In this document: in pieces, positions 6,801 to 7,098 of the stretch
How positions within the stretch are numbered: the stretch's first letter is position 1
Layout: every line of letters starts with the position of its first letter
Assembly: GCA_946187365.1 (NCBI GenBank)
Contig: CAMHRD010000055.1
Coordinates: 1-7,098 of the forward strand
Reading direction: 5' to 3'
DNA: 7,098 nucleotides
From: an uncultured Bacteroidales bacterium
GTDB lineage: Bacteria; Bacteroidota; Bacteroidia; Bacteroidales; UBA932
The notes under the pieces: model-generated
What the model saw: only the letters and a program-made list of their open reading frames with translations
Databases searched by the model: none
What the model was told of the DNA's origin: nothing
Translations under genes and position numbers: made by a program

Positions 6801-7098
6801 GAATTTATCCAGAGTGGGAGTCTTTGTGGCAAGGGTAGAGGACAGTCTTTCCAAAGAGCTGGACCACAAGAGCTTTGAGTATCTGCTGCGTTACAGCATC
6901 TGTGCCCGTCTGACTCAGGCTCTGGCGGAGTGGATGCAGGAGACGGCAATAGGGAATGTAAAGGCCATACGTCCGGCATTCGGCTATCCGGTTTGTCCGG
7001 ATCACTCTCTTAAGAGGGTTGCTTTCAGACTTCTGGATGCGGAGAAGAGGTTGGGAGTTAAACTTACGGAGAGCAATGCAATCATCCCGGTTACAGCG
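3826..7098 (+). CDS. metH: metH main body: cobalamin-dependent methionine synthase (runs off right edge)
   Basis: This frame stays open for 1,091 codons to the window end and is MetH throughout. The enzyme moves a methyl group from 5-methyl-tetrahydrofolate to homocysteine through methylcobalamin. The homocysteine barrel carries the zinc ligands: Cys in SFGLNC (4180-4182) and the pair in GGCCGTTP (4384-4389). The folate domain begins at FTNIGERTNVAGS (4540) and includes FMIDSSDWN (about 4765), NSISLKDGE (4837), MAFDEQGQA (4921) and SGGVSNLSFAFRG (5146). A charged linker (about 5401-5520) leads to the Cap domain (EGPLMEGL; GKMFLPQVVKSARVMKQA at 5647). The B12 domain follows, with GDIHDIGKN, the lower-ligand His at 5818-5820, and SGLITPS (5953-5973). 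The AdoMet-binding activation domain starts near IDWTAFF (6439) and holds RPAFGYPVCPDHS (6973). With the 5' fragment it makes 1,216 residues, against 1,227 for the E. coli enzyme. If the frameshift is real, an internal start such as ATG 3838 or 3916 would yield a protein lacking the first barrel strands. Confidence 0.93.

Noticed and set aside
4132..7005. Many - strand open frames within metH
   Set aside because: All lie antisense to a conserved enzyme and show no family motifs.
1..7098. CRISPR arrays, insertion sequences, phage or defence genes
   Set aside because: No direct repeat arrays, terminal inverted repeats, transposase or nuclease motifs were seen on either strand.

Overview
The window looks like a piece of a Bacteroidota (probably Bacteroidales) chromosome. 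The reasons are the promoter grammar (a -33 TTTG and a -7 TAnnTTTG), start codons without a strong Shine-Dalgarno sequence, and the gene families present. This is an inference: no rRNA or other formal marker is in view. All genes appear to be housekeeping or metabolic. I see no mobile element, CRISPR array, phage gene or toxin module.

Layout. (1) Bases 1-337, + strand: the 3' end of a metallo-beta-lactamase-fold hydrolase. It converges on the next gene, and a hairpin with T runs on both strands lies between them. (2) Bases 466-2247, - strand: a complete 593-residue carboxyltransferase of the oxaloacetate decarboxylase alpha / pyruvate carboxylase B / transcarboxylase 5S type. It ends in a biotinyl-like domain that lacks the biotin lysine. 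A textbook Bacteroidota promoter precedes it. (3) Bases 2341-2415, + strand: tRNA-His(GTG) with its own -7 box and a strong intrinsic terminator. (4) Bases 2429-3280, - strand: a PhzF-family isomerase/epimerase-like protein. Its stop codon and last codons lie inside the tRNA terminator. (5) Bases 3281-3449: a divergent control region with two -7 boxes for the + strand and a long imperfect hairpin. (6) Bases 3450-7098, + strand: metH, cobalamin-dependent methionine synthase, running off the right edge. All four modules are present up to the activation domain, but the reading frame is broken by one extra base near 3824-3825.

The genes are mostly single transcription units in alternating orientation, not one pathway operon. 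The only metabolic link I can suggest is loose. MetH uses cobalamin, and carboxyltransferases of this family often serve oxaloacetate / methylmalonyl-CoA chemistry of the succinate-propionate route, which also contains a B12 enzyme. Nothing here proves a functional connection.

The points most worth following are the metH frameshift, the biotin-lysine-less carrier domain, the hairpin and tandem promoters ahead of metH, and the tRNA terminator embedded in phzF. I do not see a clearly new multi-gene system.
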